Shown: piece by piece, positions 1-7,009 of the stretch
Position numbering within the stretch: the first letter of the stretch is position 1
How the letters are laid out: every line of letters begins with the position of its first letter
DNA from: Streptomyces beihaiensis
Lineage (GTDB): Bacteria; Actinomycetota; Actinomycetes; Streptomycetales; Streptomycetaceae
DNA: 40,302 nt
Reading direction: 5' to 3'
Assembly (NCBI RefSeq): GCF_026274175.1
Contig: NZ_JAPHNL010000276.1
Coordinates: 1 to 40,302, forward strand
The notes under the pieces: generated by a model
Databases searched by the model: none
What the model was told of the DNA's origin: nothing
The model's input: only the letters and a program-made list of their open reading frames with translations
Position numbers and translations under genes: made by a program

Positions 1-432
1 CCTGGCCGCCGGTGTCCATGTCGGTGTAGAGCCACCAGTGGTTGTAGCTGGTGTCGTTGCCGACCTTCGTGCCCCACTCCTTGCAGAACACGTAGTTCGT
101 GCCCGCGTTGAGGGTTCCGCCGTGGTCGCGGCCCGGCGCCGACGCGTAGGTGGTCACCCAGTACTTGCTGGAGGAGCCGCCGCTGCCGCTGCTCGTGCCG
201 GTTCCGCCGTCCCAGGAGCAGGTGGGGATGGTGGTGCCGGAGTTGTCCTTGGCCTGGTCGTTGCCCCATTTGGAGAGGTAGTAGGCGGAGACGTAGTCCT
301 GGCCGCCGGTGTCCATGTCGGTGTAGAGCCACCAGTGGTTGTAGCTGGTGTCGTTGCCGACCTTCGTGCCCCACACCTTGCAGAACACGTAGTTCGTCCC
401 GGCGTACAGGGTTCCGCCGTGGTCGCGGCCCG
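1..432. repeat. Intragenic 297-bp-period direct repeat in the NlpC/P60 gene
   Basis: Bases 1-77 are identical to 298-374, and similarity continues with scattered changes to about 135/432. The period of 297 bp is exactly 99 codons, so the repeat is in frame and encodes the C-terminal modules of the hydrolase. Such close identity suggests recent duplication or gene conversion. The array may continue beyond the left edge. Confidence 0.9.
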
Positions 433-1300
433 CGGCGTTGCTGAAGGTGTCCACCCAGTACGAGCCCGAGGGCTTCGTCGAGCCGCCCGGGTCACCGCCG
501 GTGGTGCCCTCCGCCGTGCCGTCGCACAGCGGGTCACTCGGGTGGTTGTTGTACCAGAGGTACGAGCAGCCCGTGGTGCACCCGCCGCTGCCGCAGCCGT
601 CCGTGCCGTGCACCGCCTGGGCGTTGGCGACGTGCGCGTCCACCACGGAGGGGTCGGAGGTGAGCCCGGCCATCCGGTGCGCGCCCACGTACCCGGACGT
701 GCTCATGTTCGCCACGTTCGCGGGAGTCCCGGACTGCGACTCCTGCACGATCTTCCCGTGTCCGATGTACATCGCCACGTGGTCCACGCCGTGGGAGCCG
801 GACCAGAACACCAGGTCACCGGGGAGCAGCGCCCCGATGCCGGCGGACGCGCTGATGGTCCTGGCCACGTGGTACGTGCTGCTGTACTGGCCGCCGGCGG
901 TGCCACCGGAGAGATAGTTCTCCTGCCCCGTGACCGCGTACCACAGCCAGTGCACGAAACCGGAGCAGTCGTAGCCCTTCACATTGCTGTCGTTGCCGGC
1001 GTAGTAGGTGCCGTCCGAGAAACCGTACGAGGCGCCGGGGTGCGGGCCGTGGCCCCCGCCGTAGCTGTACCGGATGTTGTGCGCGACCGCCTGACAGGCC
1101 AGTTCGATGGCCTTCTCGGCCTCGACGGTCGGGGGCGTCACGTCGGTGTAGGTGGGGCAGCTGCCGCTGGCGGCCCGTGCCGCGGGCGCGCTCAACTGGA
1201 CGAGCAGGCCGGTGAGCAGGGCGCAGATCGCCGCGAGGGCGAACGCGCGGAAGGCGTGGGATCTTCGGGTGGGCGGTGTTGCGGATATCGGTGGAGCCAT
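1..1300 (-). CDS. NlpC/P60 cell-wall hydrolase with C-terminal repeats (partial, cut by left edge)
   Basis: Start ATG at 1300 on the minus strand, open to the window edge (433 codons seen). Residues 1-43 look like a Sec signal peptide: basic TRRSHAFRAF, a hydrophobic core, then an APAARA cleavage site. An NlpC/P60 domain follows at about 60-210, with catalytic Cys112 in YDCSGF and His174 in GVDHVAMY. This family cuts D-Glu-diaminopimelate or similar bonds in peptidoglycan stem peptides outside the cell. A Gly/Ser/Thr linker leads to at least two copies of a 99-residue unit (from about 290 and 389) rich in Trp and Tyr, with motifs GRDHGGTL, NYVFCK and HWWLYTDMD. These may be SH3-like wall-binding modules, which is inference. 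An AAAGG-like ribosome site lies about 12 bases upstream. The C-terminus is outside the window. Confidence 0.85.
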   Translation of the reverse strand, partial: MAPPISATPPTRRSHAFRAFALAAICALLTGLLVQLSAPAARAASGSCPTYTDVTPPTVEAEKAIELACQAVAHNIRYSYGGGHGPHPGASYGFSDGTYYAGNDSNVKGYDCSGFVHWLWYAVTGQENYLSGGTAGGQYSSTYHVARTISASAGIGALLPGDLVFWSGSHGVDHVAMYIGHGKIVQESQSGTPANVANMSTSGYVGAHRMAGLTSDPSVVDAHVANAQAVHGTDGCGSGGCTTGCSYLWYNNHPSDPLCDGTAEGTTGGDPGGSTKPSGSYWVDTFSNAAGRDHGGTLYAGTNYVFCKVWGTKVGNDTSYNHWWLYTDMDTGGQDYVSAYYLSKWGNDQAKDNSGTTIPTCSWDGGTGTSSGSGGSSSKYWVTTYASAPGRDHGGTLNAGTNYVFCKEWGTKVGNDTSYNHWWLYTDMDTGGQ

Positions 1301-1502
1301 GGAATGTGCCGGCCTTTCGCCTCGGTCGAGTCTCCGGGGCGAAAGGTCCGCCGTGCCCACCGTTTCCCCCCGAACACAGTGGTTTCGGCCGGATGTTACG
1401 CCTGAGCACAGACGAGCACCACCCGATGGCGACGGCGTTCGGCCGATGTCACCGGGTGGTGGTCTGCTGTTCGCTTCCCGTACCGGGCCCCGGCCCGACC
1501 CG

Positions 1503-1518
1503 ATTGGTCTGAACCACT
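1503..1518. promoter_or_regulatory. Putative DasR-responsive element (dre)
   Basis: The 16-mer ATTGGTCTGAACCACT matches the DasR palindrome AGTGGTCTAGACCACT at 13 of 16 positions, including intact TGGTCT and ACCACT blocks. DasR is the GntR-family repressor of N-acetylglucosamine and chitin uptake in Streptomyces. The site lies 511 bp before ngcE and about 200 bp before the NlpC/P60 start. A half-site, GTGGTCT, lies at 1459-1465. The match is seen; binding is inferred. Confidence 0.5.
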
Positions 1519-1717
1519 CCATGCTGTCGGGCGAGGGCCGGGTGCACCGTGGGTGACGAGTGGTGCCGGCGCTTGCCTTCAGGTCTCGAACGAGGTGGGC
1601 GGATCGACGGGCGGGCCGGGGCAATGCGCCCTTCCGGCGCCGGATTCGCGTGAGGTGCACCGTATTTCCGCGAGGTCTCAACTCGGAAAAGACCCTCGTC
1701 CAAACCTGCGTTCGATC

Positions 1718-1747
1718 TTGCCCCGCTCACAGAGAGTGGACTATACC
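1718..1747 (+). promoter_or_regulatory. Candidate promoter for ngcEFG
   Basis: TTGCCC at 1718-1723 and TATACC at 1742-1747 are separated by 18 bp. Each matches the vegetative -35/-10 consensus at four of six positions. A transcript would start near 1754 and carry a leader of about 275 nt containing the ACCACTCAG repeats. A second AT-rich hexamer, TATATC at 1841-1846, has no matching -35 box. Confidence 0.35.
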
Positions 1748-1867
1748 TGTCGGCGTCCGGCCCTCGACCGCACTCGGGAACAGGTCGGAGCCATGGGAAG
1801 GGGGGATTTCGGCGGAAGGCGCCGAACGCGTCGACGGCCGTATATCTCTGCCGGAACAGGCTTTCCG

Positions 1868-1927
1868 CACCACTCAGCTTCATCACCACTCAGTACCACT
1901 CAGCACTTCATCACCACTCAGCTTCAT
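1868..1927. repeat. Cluster of four ACCACTCAG direct repeats upstream of ngcE
   Basis: ACCACTCAG occurs at 1869-1877, 1885-1893, 1895-1903 and 1913-1921, with CTTCAT between or after several copies. Spacing is irregular (16, 10 and 18 bp). The core ACCACT equals one half of the DasR palindrome, but no opposing TGGTCT half is present. It may be slippage debris or a multi-site operator. Confidence 0.75.
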
Positions 1928-2028
1928 TGGGGCCGGGGAAGCCTTCCCGGCACAACACAGCACATCACCGCGGTGCCGGGGAGGATCCGGTTCACCGCCT
2001 GAGTCCTGGAGAAGGCGAGGACTTGAGC

Positions 2029-3474
2029 ATGGGATCCACTTCAGCCCACGACGGTGCCGGTGTCGGACGCCGCGACCTGATCAAGCGTTCCGCCGCGCTC
2101 GGCCTGGTCGGCGTTCCGGCCATGGGCTTCCTGTCGGCGTGCGCCAGCGGGAGCGGTTCGAACGGCAACAAGGTCAAGAAGGGCACCAAGTCCAAGAAGA
2201 ACCCGCTCGCGGTCAACGAGTCGGCGCCGCTGTCGGTGGTCATCTTCGACGGCGGTTTCGGCACCAAGTACGCCAAGGACGCCACGGACCAGTTCCACAA
2301 GAACTTCCCGAAGGCGAAGGTCGACTTCCACACCACGCAGAAGATCCAGTCGGAGCTGCAGCCGAAGTTCAACGGCGGCACCCCGCCGGACCTGATCGAC
2401 AACTCCGGCGCCGAGCAGATGGACATGGGCGTCCTGTCGTCCAAGAAGCAGCTGACCGACCTGACGCCGCTGCTCGACGCGCCGTCGTACGACGACCCGA
2501 GCAAGAAGGTCCGCGACACGCTGCGGCCAGGCATCGTCGAGATGGGCCAGTTCGACGGTGCCCCGGTCTGGGTCCTGTACTACGCGTACACGACGTACGG
2601 CGTCTGGTACTCCAAGACGAACCTGGGCAAGCTCGACCTCGAGTACCCCAAGACGTGGGACGAGATGCTCGCCGCGTGTGCGAAGGCGAAGAAGAAGGGG
2701 ATCGCCGGCTGGACGTACGCGGGCAAGTACCCGTACTACATCCCGTTCTCGCTCTACCCGTTCATCGGCAAGATCGGCGGCCGCGAGGTTCTCGACGCGA
2801 TCGACAACCTGGAGCCCAACGCCTGGAAGCACCCGGCCGTCAAGGCCGCCTTCGACGCGTACTACGAGCTCTACAAGAAGGGCTACATCCTCAAGGGCAC
2901 GCCCGGTCTCGACCACATCGGTTCGCAGACCGAGTGGGCCAAGGGCAAGGCCCTGTTCATCCCGAACGGCTCCTGGGTGGAGAACGAGTCCGCGAACGTC
3001 ATCCCGAAGGACTTCCAGCTCTCGGTCGGCGCCCCGTCCTCCCTGGACAGCGGCGACAAGATGCCGTTCGGCACGATCTGGGCCTCCGGCGGTGAGCCGT
3101 ACATCGTCCCGGCCAAGGGCAAGAACCCCGAGGGCGCCATGGAGACGCTGCGCATCATGCTCAGCGAGGAGTACTCCAAGAACACCAGCAAGCTGGTCAA
3201 GACGCTCACCGCGTTCAACGGCGGCACCACGGGCTACCAGCTGACCCCGGGCATGGAGTCGGCCGTCGCGGCGCTCAAGCTGGCGGGCGACAACGTCCTC
3301 AACCCGCGCCTGCAGGACTGGTACAACAAGCTCGAGAAGGAGCAGATCGGCGTCGCCTGTCTGGGCGAGATGATGGCCGGCCGCATGACCCCCGCCGAAG
3401 CCATCAAGAAGATCCAGGCATACGCGGACGCGACGGCCAAGGACCAGTCCATCACGCACTACAAGCACCAGTAA
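2029..3474 (+). CDS. ngcE: N-acetylglucosamine/chitobiose ABC transporter substrate-binding lipoprotein
   Basis: A 481-residue family-1 extracellular solute-binding protein. It has a twin-arginine signal (GRRDLIKR, Arg14-Arg15) and a lipobox LSAC with Cys38, so it is exported folded by Tat and lipid-anchored outside the membrane. ATG 2029 is chosen over the in-frame start 102 bp upstream because GAGG (2017-2020) sits 8 bases before it and the Tat signal then starts correctly. The two permease genes follow in the same direction, 75 bp away. The NgcE assignment rests on length, the aromatic-rich middle (YYAYTTYGVWY) and position next to a Rok7B7-like gene, as I recall for S. coelicolor ngcEFG. 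Another sugar is possible. The DasR-like site upstream fits an amino-sugar substrate. Confidence 0.85.
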   Translation: MGSTSAHDGAGVGRRDLIKRSAALGLVGVPAMGFLSACASGSGSNGNKVKKGTKSKKNPLAVNESAPLSVVIFDGGFGTKYAKDATDQFHKNFPKAKVDFHTTQKIQSELQPKFNGGTPPDLIDNSGAEQMDMGVLSSKKQLTDLTPLLDAPSYDDPSKKVRDTLRPGIVEMGQFDGAPVWVLYYAYTTYGVWYSKTNLGKLDLEYPKTWDEMLAACAKAKKKGIAGWTYAGKYPYYIPFSLYPFIGKIGGREVLDAIDNLEPNAWKHPAVKAAFDAYYELYKKGYILKGTPGLDHIGSQTEWAKGKALFIPNGSWVENESANVIPKDFQLSVGAPSSLDSGDKMPFGTIWASGGEPYIVPAKGKNPEGAMETLRIMLSEEYSKNTSKLVKTLTAFNGGTTGYQLTPGMESAVAALKLAGDNVLNPRLQDWYNKLEKEQIGVACLGEMMAGRMTPAEAIKKIQAYADATAKDQSITHYKHQ

Positions 3475-3549
3475 CCAGCGGGCCACGGAGCAACGCGTGC
3501 ACAAGCGTCATCAGCGTCGGCACCCGCACAGCGATCGGGGTCGGTAACC

Positions 3550-4470
3550 ATGCAACACGGCAAGTACCGGTTCATCGTGGGGTTCTTGGTGGCCCCTTTG
3601 GTGTTGTACGCCGTCTTTGTCATCTGGCCGTTCATCCAGTCGATCTACTATTCGTTCACCGACTGGACCGGCCTGAGTCCCGACTTCAAGATGGTCGGTT
3701 TCGCCAACTACACCCGCATGTTCCACGACGACGTCTTCTGGAAGTCGCTGGAGCACAGCGTGTACTTCGTGGTGCTGCTGCCGCTGGTGACGCTGAGCCT
3801 CGCGCTGTTCTTCGCCTTCATGCTCAATGTCGGGGGGCGGCGGCGCAAAGGCGCCGCCGTCACCGGCGTGCGCGGCGCGGGGTTCTACAAGATCGCGTAC
3901 TTCTTCCCGCAGGTCCTCTCGATCGCCATCGTGGCATTGCTCTTCCGGTTCGCGTACAACCCGAACGACGGCGCCTTCAACGGGGCGCTCAAGGCCGTCG
4001 GCATCACCTGGCAGCCCGAGTGGCTCGGCGACCCGAAACTCGCCCTGTGGGCGGTCATGGCGGTCCTGGTCTGGTCCACCGTCGGATTCTTCGTGGTGCT
4101 GTTCTCGGCCGGAATGGCCTCCATCCCCAAGGACTTCTACGAGGCGGCCCTCCTGGACGGCGCGGGCCGTGCCACCACGTTCTTCAAGATCACGCTTCCG
4201 CTGCTGTGGGACACCATCCAGTCCGGCTGGGTCTACATGGGCATCATGGCGCTGGGCGCCGAGGCGTTCGCCACGGTGCAGATCATGACCGTCGGGCCGG
4301 GTGGCCCCGCGTACTCGACGACCGTCCTGCCGTTGTACGTCTACCAGTCGGCGTTCCGGGACGCGAACGCCGCCTACGCGACCACCATCGGGGTCGCCCT
4401 CCTCATCGTCACACTGCTGTTCGCGGCGGTCGTGATGCGTCTTGGCCGGCGCGAACGGCTGGAGTACTGA
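3550..4470 (+). CDS. ngcF: Sugar ABC transporter permease, MalF type
   Basis: A 306-residue inner-membrane subunit with six predicted membrane segments, the first at about residues 8-30. It carries the EAA cytoplasmic loop (EAALLDGAGRATTFFKITLP, from about residue 198) that docks the ATPase. It pairs with the next gene to form the channel for the NgcE-bound sugar. The operon holds no ATP-binding gene. In Streptomyces such CUT1 importers share the multitask ATPase MsiK encoded elsewhere, so that is the likely partner (known for the family, inferred here). The ribosome site is weak (GGGGTCGG). The stop TGA overlaps the next ATG by one base, indicating translational coupling. Confidence 0.88.
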   Translation: MQHGKYRFIVGFLVAPLVLYAVFVIWPFIQSIYYSFTDWTGLSPDFKMVGFANYTRMFHDDVFWKSLEHSVYFVVLLPLVTLSLALFFAFMLNVGGRRRKGAAVTGVRGAGFYKIAYFFPQVLSIAIVALLFRFAYNPNDGAFNGALKAVGITWQPEWLGDPKLALWAVMAVLVWSTVGFFVVLFSAGMASIPKDFYEAALLDGAGRATTFFKITLPLLWDTIQSGWVYMGIMALGAEAFATVQIMTVGPGGPAYSTTVLPLYVYQSAFRDANAAYATTIGVALLIVTLLFAAVVMRLGRRERLEY

Positions 4471-5435
4471 TGAAGACCACTGAAACCCCTGACACTCCGC
4501 CCTCCGCCGCGCCGGGATCCGACAGCGCCACCGGCGGCGGCGTCCCCGGCCCCGGCCGACGCGTCTCCAAGGACGACAGCGCCCCGGAGGGGAAGAAGGC
4601 CAAGAGCACCGAGGGCGGTGTCCTGAACGTCTTCTCCCACGGCATGCTCATCCTCTGGGCGTTCATGGTCGTGCTGCCTCTGCTGTGGGCCGTCATGACG
4701 TCGTTCAAGGACGACGGCTCCATCTTCGGCTCGCCCTGGTCGCTGCCGCACAAGCTGCACTTCGAGAACTGGTCGCGGGCCTGGAACCAGGCCCACATGA
4801 GCGACTACTTCGCCAACACGATCATCGTGGTCGGCTTCTCGCTGCTCGGCACGCTGGTGCTCGGCTCGATGGTGGCGTACGTGCTCGCCCGCTTCGACTT
4901 CCCGGGCAACCGGTTCATCTACTACCTGTTCGTCGCGGGCATGAGCTTCCCGATCATGCTGGCGCTCGTGCCGCTGTTCTACGTGCTCAACAACATGGGC
5001 CTGCTGAACACGCTGCCCGGCCTGATCCTGACGTACATCGCGTACTCGCTGCCGTTCACCGTGTTCTTCCTGACGTCGTTCTTCCGTACGCTGCCGACCT
5101 CCATCGCCGAGGCCGCGTTCGTCGACGGCGCCTCGCACACCCGGACGTTCTTCCAGATCATGCTGCCGATGGCGAGGCCGGGTCTGATCAGCGTCGGCAT
5201 CTTCAACTTCCTCGGGCAGTGGAACCAGTACATGCTGCCCACGGTCCTCAACACCGACCCGGACAAGAAGGTGCTCTCCCAGGGCCTGGTGGAACTCGCC
5301 ACCAGCCAGGGCTACAAGGGCGACTGGTCCGGTCTGTTCGCCGGTCTGGTGATGGCGATGCTGCCGGTGCTCGCGGCGTACATCGTCTTCCAGCGCCAGG
5401 TGGTGCAGGGCCTCACGGCGGGCGCCCTGAAGTAG
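4470..5435 (+). CDS. ngcG: Sugar ABC transporter permease, MalG type
   Basis: A 321-residue partner of the preceding permease. A hydrophilic N-terminal tail of about 50 residues precedes the first membrane segment. The EAA loop (EAAFVDGASHTRTFFQIMLP) lies at about residues 213-233. The ATG at 4470 shares its A with the previous stop codon. The C-terminal QGLTAGALK is typical of MalG-like CUT1 permeases. A very strong terminator 26 bp after the stop closes the operon and isolates the ROK regulator gene downstream. Confidence 0.88.
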   Translation: MKTTETPDTPPSAAPGSDSATGGGVPGPGRRVSKDDSAPEGKKAKSTEGGVLNVFSHGMLILWAFMVVLPLLWAVMTSFKDDGSIFGSPWSLPHKLHFENWSRAWNQAHMSDYFANTIIVVGFSLLGTLVLGSMVAYVLARFDFPGNRFIYYLFVAGMSFPIMLALVPLFYVLNNMGLLNTLPGLILTYIAYSLPFTVFFLTSFFRTLPTSIAEAAFVDGASHTRTFFQIMLPMARPGLISVGIFNFLGQWNQYMLPTVLNTDPDKKVLSQGLVELATSQGYKGDWSGLFAGLVMAMLPVLAAYIVFQRQVVQGLTAGALK

Positions 5436-5461
5436 CGCGGGCGACACGTCGCGCACGTCGG

Positions 5462-5502
5462 GCGGTCCGGCCCCGGAGGGACATCCTCCGGGGCCGGACC
5501 GC
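5462..5502 (+). terminator. Strong intrinsic-type hairpin ending ngcEFG
   Basis: Perfect 18-bp arms at 5462-5479 and 5485-5502 with the 5-nt loop GACAT, followed by TGTGTGTG. No U-run is present, as is common for Streptomyces terminators. Confidence 0.9.
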
Positions 5503-5525
5503 TGTGTGTGCGCCTGGACACGTAC

Positions 5526-5553
5526 CGGAATCGATTTCCGTCAAGGACTTGAC
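5526..5553. promoter_or_regulatory. Inverted repeats upstream of the ROK gene, candidate autoregulatory operator
   Basis: CGGAA at 5526-5530 and TTCCG at 5536-5540 form an inverted repeat with a 5-bp spacer. Overlapping it, GTCAAG (5540-5545) and CTTGAC (5548-5553) form a perfect 6-bp inverted repeat with a 2-bp spacer. The same GTyAAG...CTTGAC half-sites recur upstream of xylF at 6913-6933, so this is a good candidate for a shared ROK-protein operator. TTGACT at 5549-5554 could also be a -35 box. Confidence 0.45.
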
Positions 5554-5633
5554 TGCGGCAACCCCTTCAGCGGAGCTTGGAGTTCATAACTTGTACATGG
5601 ACCGGTCACGCTCAGTGTGTCCGGTACCACGGA

Positions 5634-5655
5634 CGGTCCACCACTCGGTGGACCG
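5634..5655. promoter_or_regulatory. Perfect 9-bp inverted repeat just upstream of the ROK gene
   Basis: CGGTCCACC (5634-5642) and GGTGGACCG (5647-5655) are separated by ACTC. The repeat ends 31 bp before the ATG. It could be an operator or a leader hairpin. A smaller inverted repeat, AGTT-CAT-AACT, lies at 5581-5591. Confidence 0.4.
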
Positions 5656-5686
5656 CCGGTCATAGAGGGCTAAAGGGTGTGGGTCA

Positions 5687-6886
5687 ATGGAGACTCCGGG
5701 GTCGCAGTCGTCGCTGCATCGGGCCAATCTGGAGCGGGTCGTCCGTGCCGTGCGGCTCGCGGGTTCGCTCACGCAGGCGGAGATCGCGAGGACGACCGGC
5801 CTTTCGGCGGCGACCGTCTCCAACATCGTCCGCGAACTCAGGGACAGCGGTACCGTCGAGGTCACGCCCACCTCGTCCGGCGGACGCAGGGCCCGCAGCG
5901 TCTCGCTCAGCGGTGACGCGGGCATCGTGATCGGCGTCGACTTCGGCCACACCCACCTGCGCGTCGCGCTCGGCAACCTGGCCCACCAGGTCCTCGCCGA
6001 GGAGTCCGAGCCGCTCGACGTGGACGCGTCCGCCGCCCAGGGCTTCGACCGCGCCGAGCAGCTGATCGACCGGCTCGTGGCCGCGACCGGCGTCGACCGG
6101 GCCAAGCTCGCCGGGGTCGGTCTCGGCGTGCCGGGCCCCATCGACGTGGAGAGCGGCACCCTCGGCTCCACCTCGATCCTGCCGGGCTGGACCGGCACCC
6201 GGCCGGCCCAGGAGCTGGGGCGGCGGCTCGGCGTCCCGGTGCACGTCGACAACGACGCCAACCTGGGAGCCCTCGGCGAACTGGTCTGGGGGAGCGGCCG
6301 GGGCGTCAAGGACCTCGCGTACATCAAGGTGGCCAGCGGTGTCGGCGCCGGGCTCGTGATCGACGGCAAGATCTACCGGGGGCCCGGCGGCACCGCGGGC
6401 GAGATCGGGCACATCACGCTCGACGAGTCGGGCCCCGTGTGCCGCTGCGGCAACCGCGGCTGCCTGGAGACCTTCGCGGCGGCCCGGCACGTGCTGCCGC
6501 TGCTCCAGCCGAGCCACGGGACGGATCTGACCATGGAGGGCATGGTCAGGCTCGCGCGCGACGGCGACCCGGGATGCCGCCGCGTGGTCGCCGACGTGGG
6601 CCGGCACATCGGATCCGGCGTCGCCAGCCTCTGCAATCTTCTCAACCCAAGCCGGGTCGTCCTCGGCGGCGATCTCGCGGAGGCCGGAGAGCTGATCCTG
6701 GGGCCCATCAGGGAGTCCGTGGGCCGCTACGCGATCCCCAGCGCGGCGCGTCAACTCTCCATCCTGCCCGGGTCGTTGGGTGGTCGTGCGGAGGTACTGG
6801 GGGCGCTCGCGCTAGCCCTCGGCGAGATGGGCGATTCGACCCTTCTGGACGGCGGTGTCGAGGTCGGGGCTCCCGCATTCACTTAG
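5687..6886 (+). CDS. rok7B7: ROK-family transcriptional regulator, Rok7B7-like
   Basis: A 399-residue protein. An N-terminal winged helix-turn-helix (about residues 15-75, LTQAEIARTTGLSAATVSNIV) is followed by a sugar-kinase-like ROK domain (about 80-395). The ROK zinc site is intact: His242 in GEIGH and Cys252, Cys254 and Cys259 in CRCGNRGC. The phosphate-binding motif GVDFGHTH and the DNDAN motif are present. ATG 5687 follows AAAGGG nine bases upstream. Proteins of this type bind a sugar or sugar phosphate and control uptake genes. Its place between ngcEFG and xylFGH matches what I recall for Rok7B7 of S. coelicolor, reported to affect xylose use, carbon repression and antibiotic production. 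It has its own promoter region behind the ngcG terminator. Confidence 0.88.
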   Translation: METPGSQSSLHRANLERVVRAVRLAGSLTQAEIARTTGLSAATVSNIVRELRDSGTVEVTPTSSGGRRARSVSLSGDAGIVIGVDFGHTHLRVALGNLAHQVLAEESEPLDVDASAAQGFDRAEQLIDRLVAATGVDRAKLAGVGLGVPGPIDVESGTLGSTSILPGWTGTRPAQELGRRLGVPVHVDNDANLGALGELVWGSGRGVKDLAYIKVASGVGAGLVIDGKIYRGPGGTAGEIGHITLDESGPVCRCGNRGCLETFAAARHVLPLLQPSHGTDLTMEGMVRLARDGDPGCRRVVADVGRHIGSGVASLCNLLNPSRVVLGGDLAEAGELILGPIRESVGRYAIPSAARQLSILPGSLGGRAEVLGALALALGEMGDSTLLDGGVEVGAPAFT

Positions 6887-6912
6887 AGAACGCATGACGT
6901 CGTTGCCATCTC

Positions 6913-6933
6913 GTTAAGTTTTTACTTCTTGAC
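6913..6933. promoter_or_regulatory. Candidate ROK operator and promoter region of xylF
   Basis: An AT-rich patch (6912-6940) unusual for this genome contains GTTAAG (6913-6918) and CTTGAC (6928-6933), an inverted repeat with one mismatch and a 9-bp spacer. AAGT and ACTT arms lie inside it. The half-sites match those before the ROK gene (5540-5553). TTGACG at 6929-6934 may double as a -35 box, although no clear -10 follows. Confidence 0.45.
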
Positions 6934-6942
6934 GACATAGAT

Positions 6943-6975
6943 GCGGCCGAGTTGACTCAGGGCTACCTCGGCCGC
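6943..6975 (+). promoter_or_regulatory. Leader hairpin before xylF
   Basis: GCGGCCGAG (6943-6951) and CTCGGCCGC (6967-6975) are perfect 9-bp arms around a 15-nt loop. A small palindrome, GAGT-TG-ACTC (6949-6958), overlaps the first arm. The structure ends 17 bp before the strong ribosome site AGGGAGGT (6993-7000), so it could be an operator, a 5' stabiliser or an attenuator. Confidence 0.45.
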
Positions 6976-7009
6976 AATGTCGCGGCCTCGTCAGGGAGGT
7001 TTTCACCAG

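Larger units (their letters stand above)
1301..2028. other. Divergent intergenic region between the NlpC/P60 gene and ngcE (728 bp)
   Basis: I see no convincing gene here. The short open frames lack a ribosome site and resemble no family. The region holds a DasR-like operator (1503-1518), a candidate promoter (1718-1747), TTTCCG/CGGAAA inverted repeats (1665-1689 and 1852-1867) and a cluster of ACCACTCAG repeats (1869-1921). It probably controls both the hydrolase and the ngcEFG operon. Confidence 0.6.

Noticed and set aside
1868-1927. CRISPR array
   Set aside because: Repeats are only 9 bp, spacing is irregular and no cas genes are present.
1927-2028. 34-residue N-terminal extension of NgcE
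   Set aside because: It would bury the Tat signal, and the ATG at 2029 has a proper ribosome site.
2041-3504. Long open frame (487 codons) antisense to ngcE
   Set aside because: It mirrors ngcE codon by codon, a usual effect of extreme third-position GC. It has no ribosome site and low-complexity Val/Arg/Leu composition.
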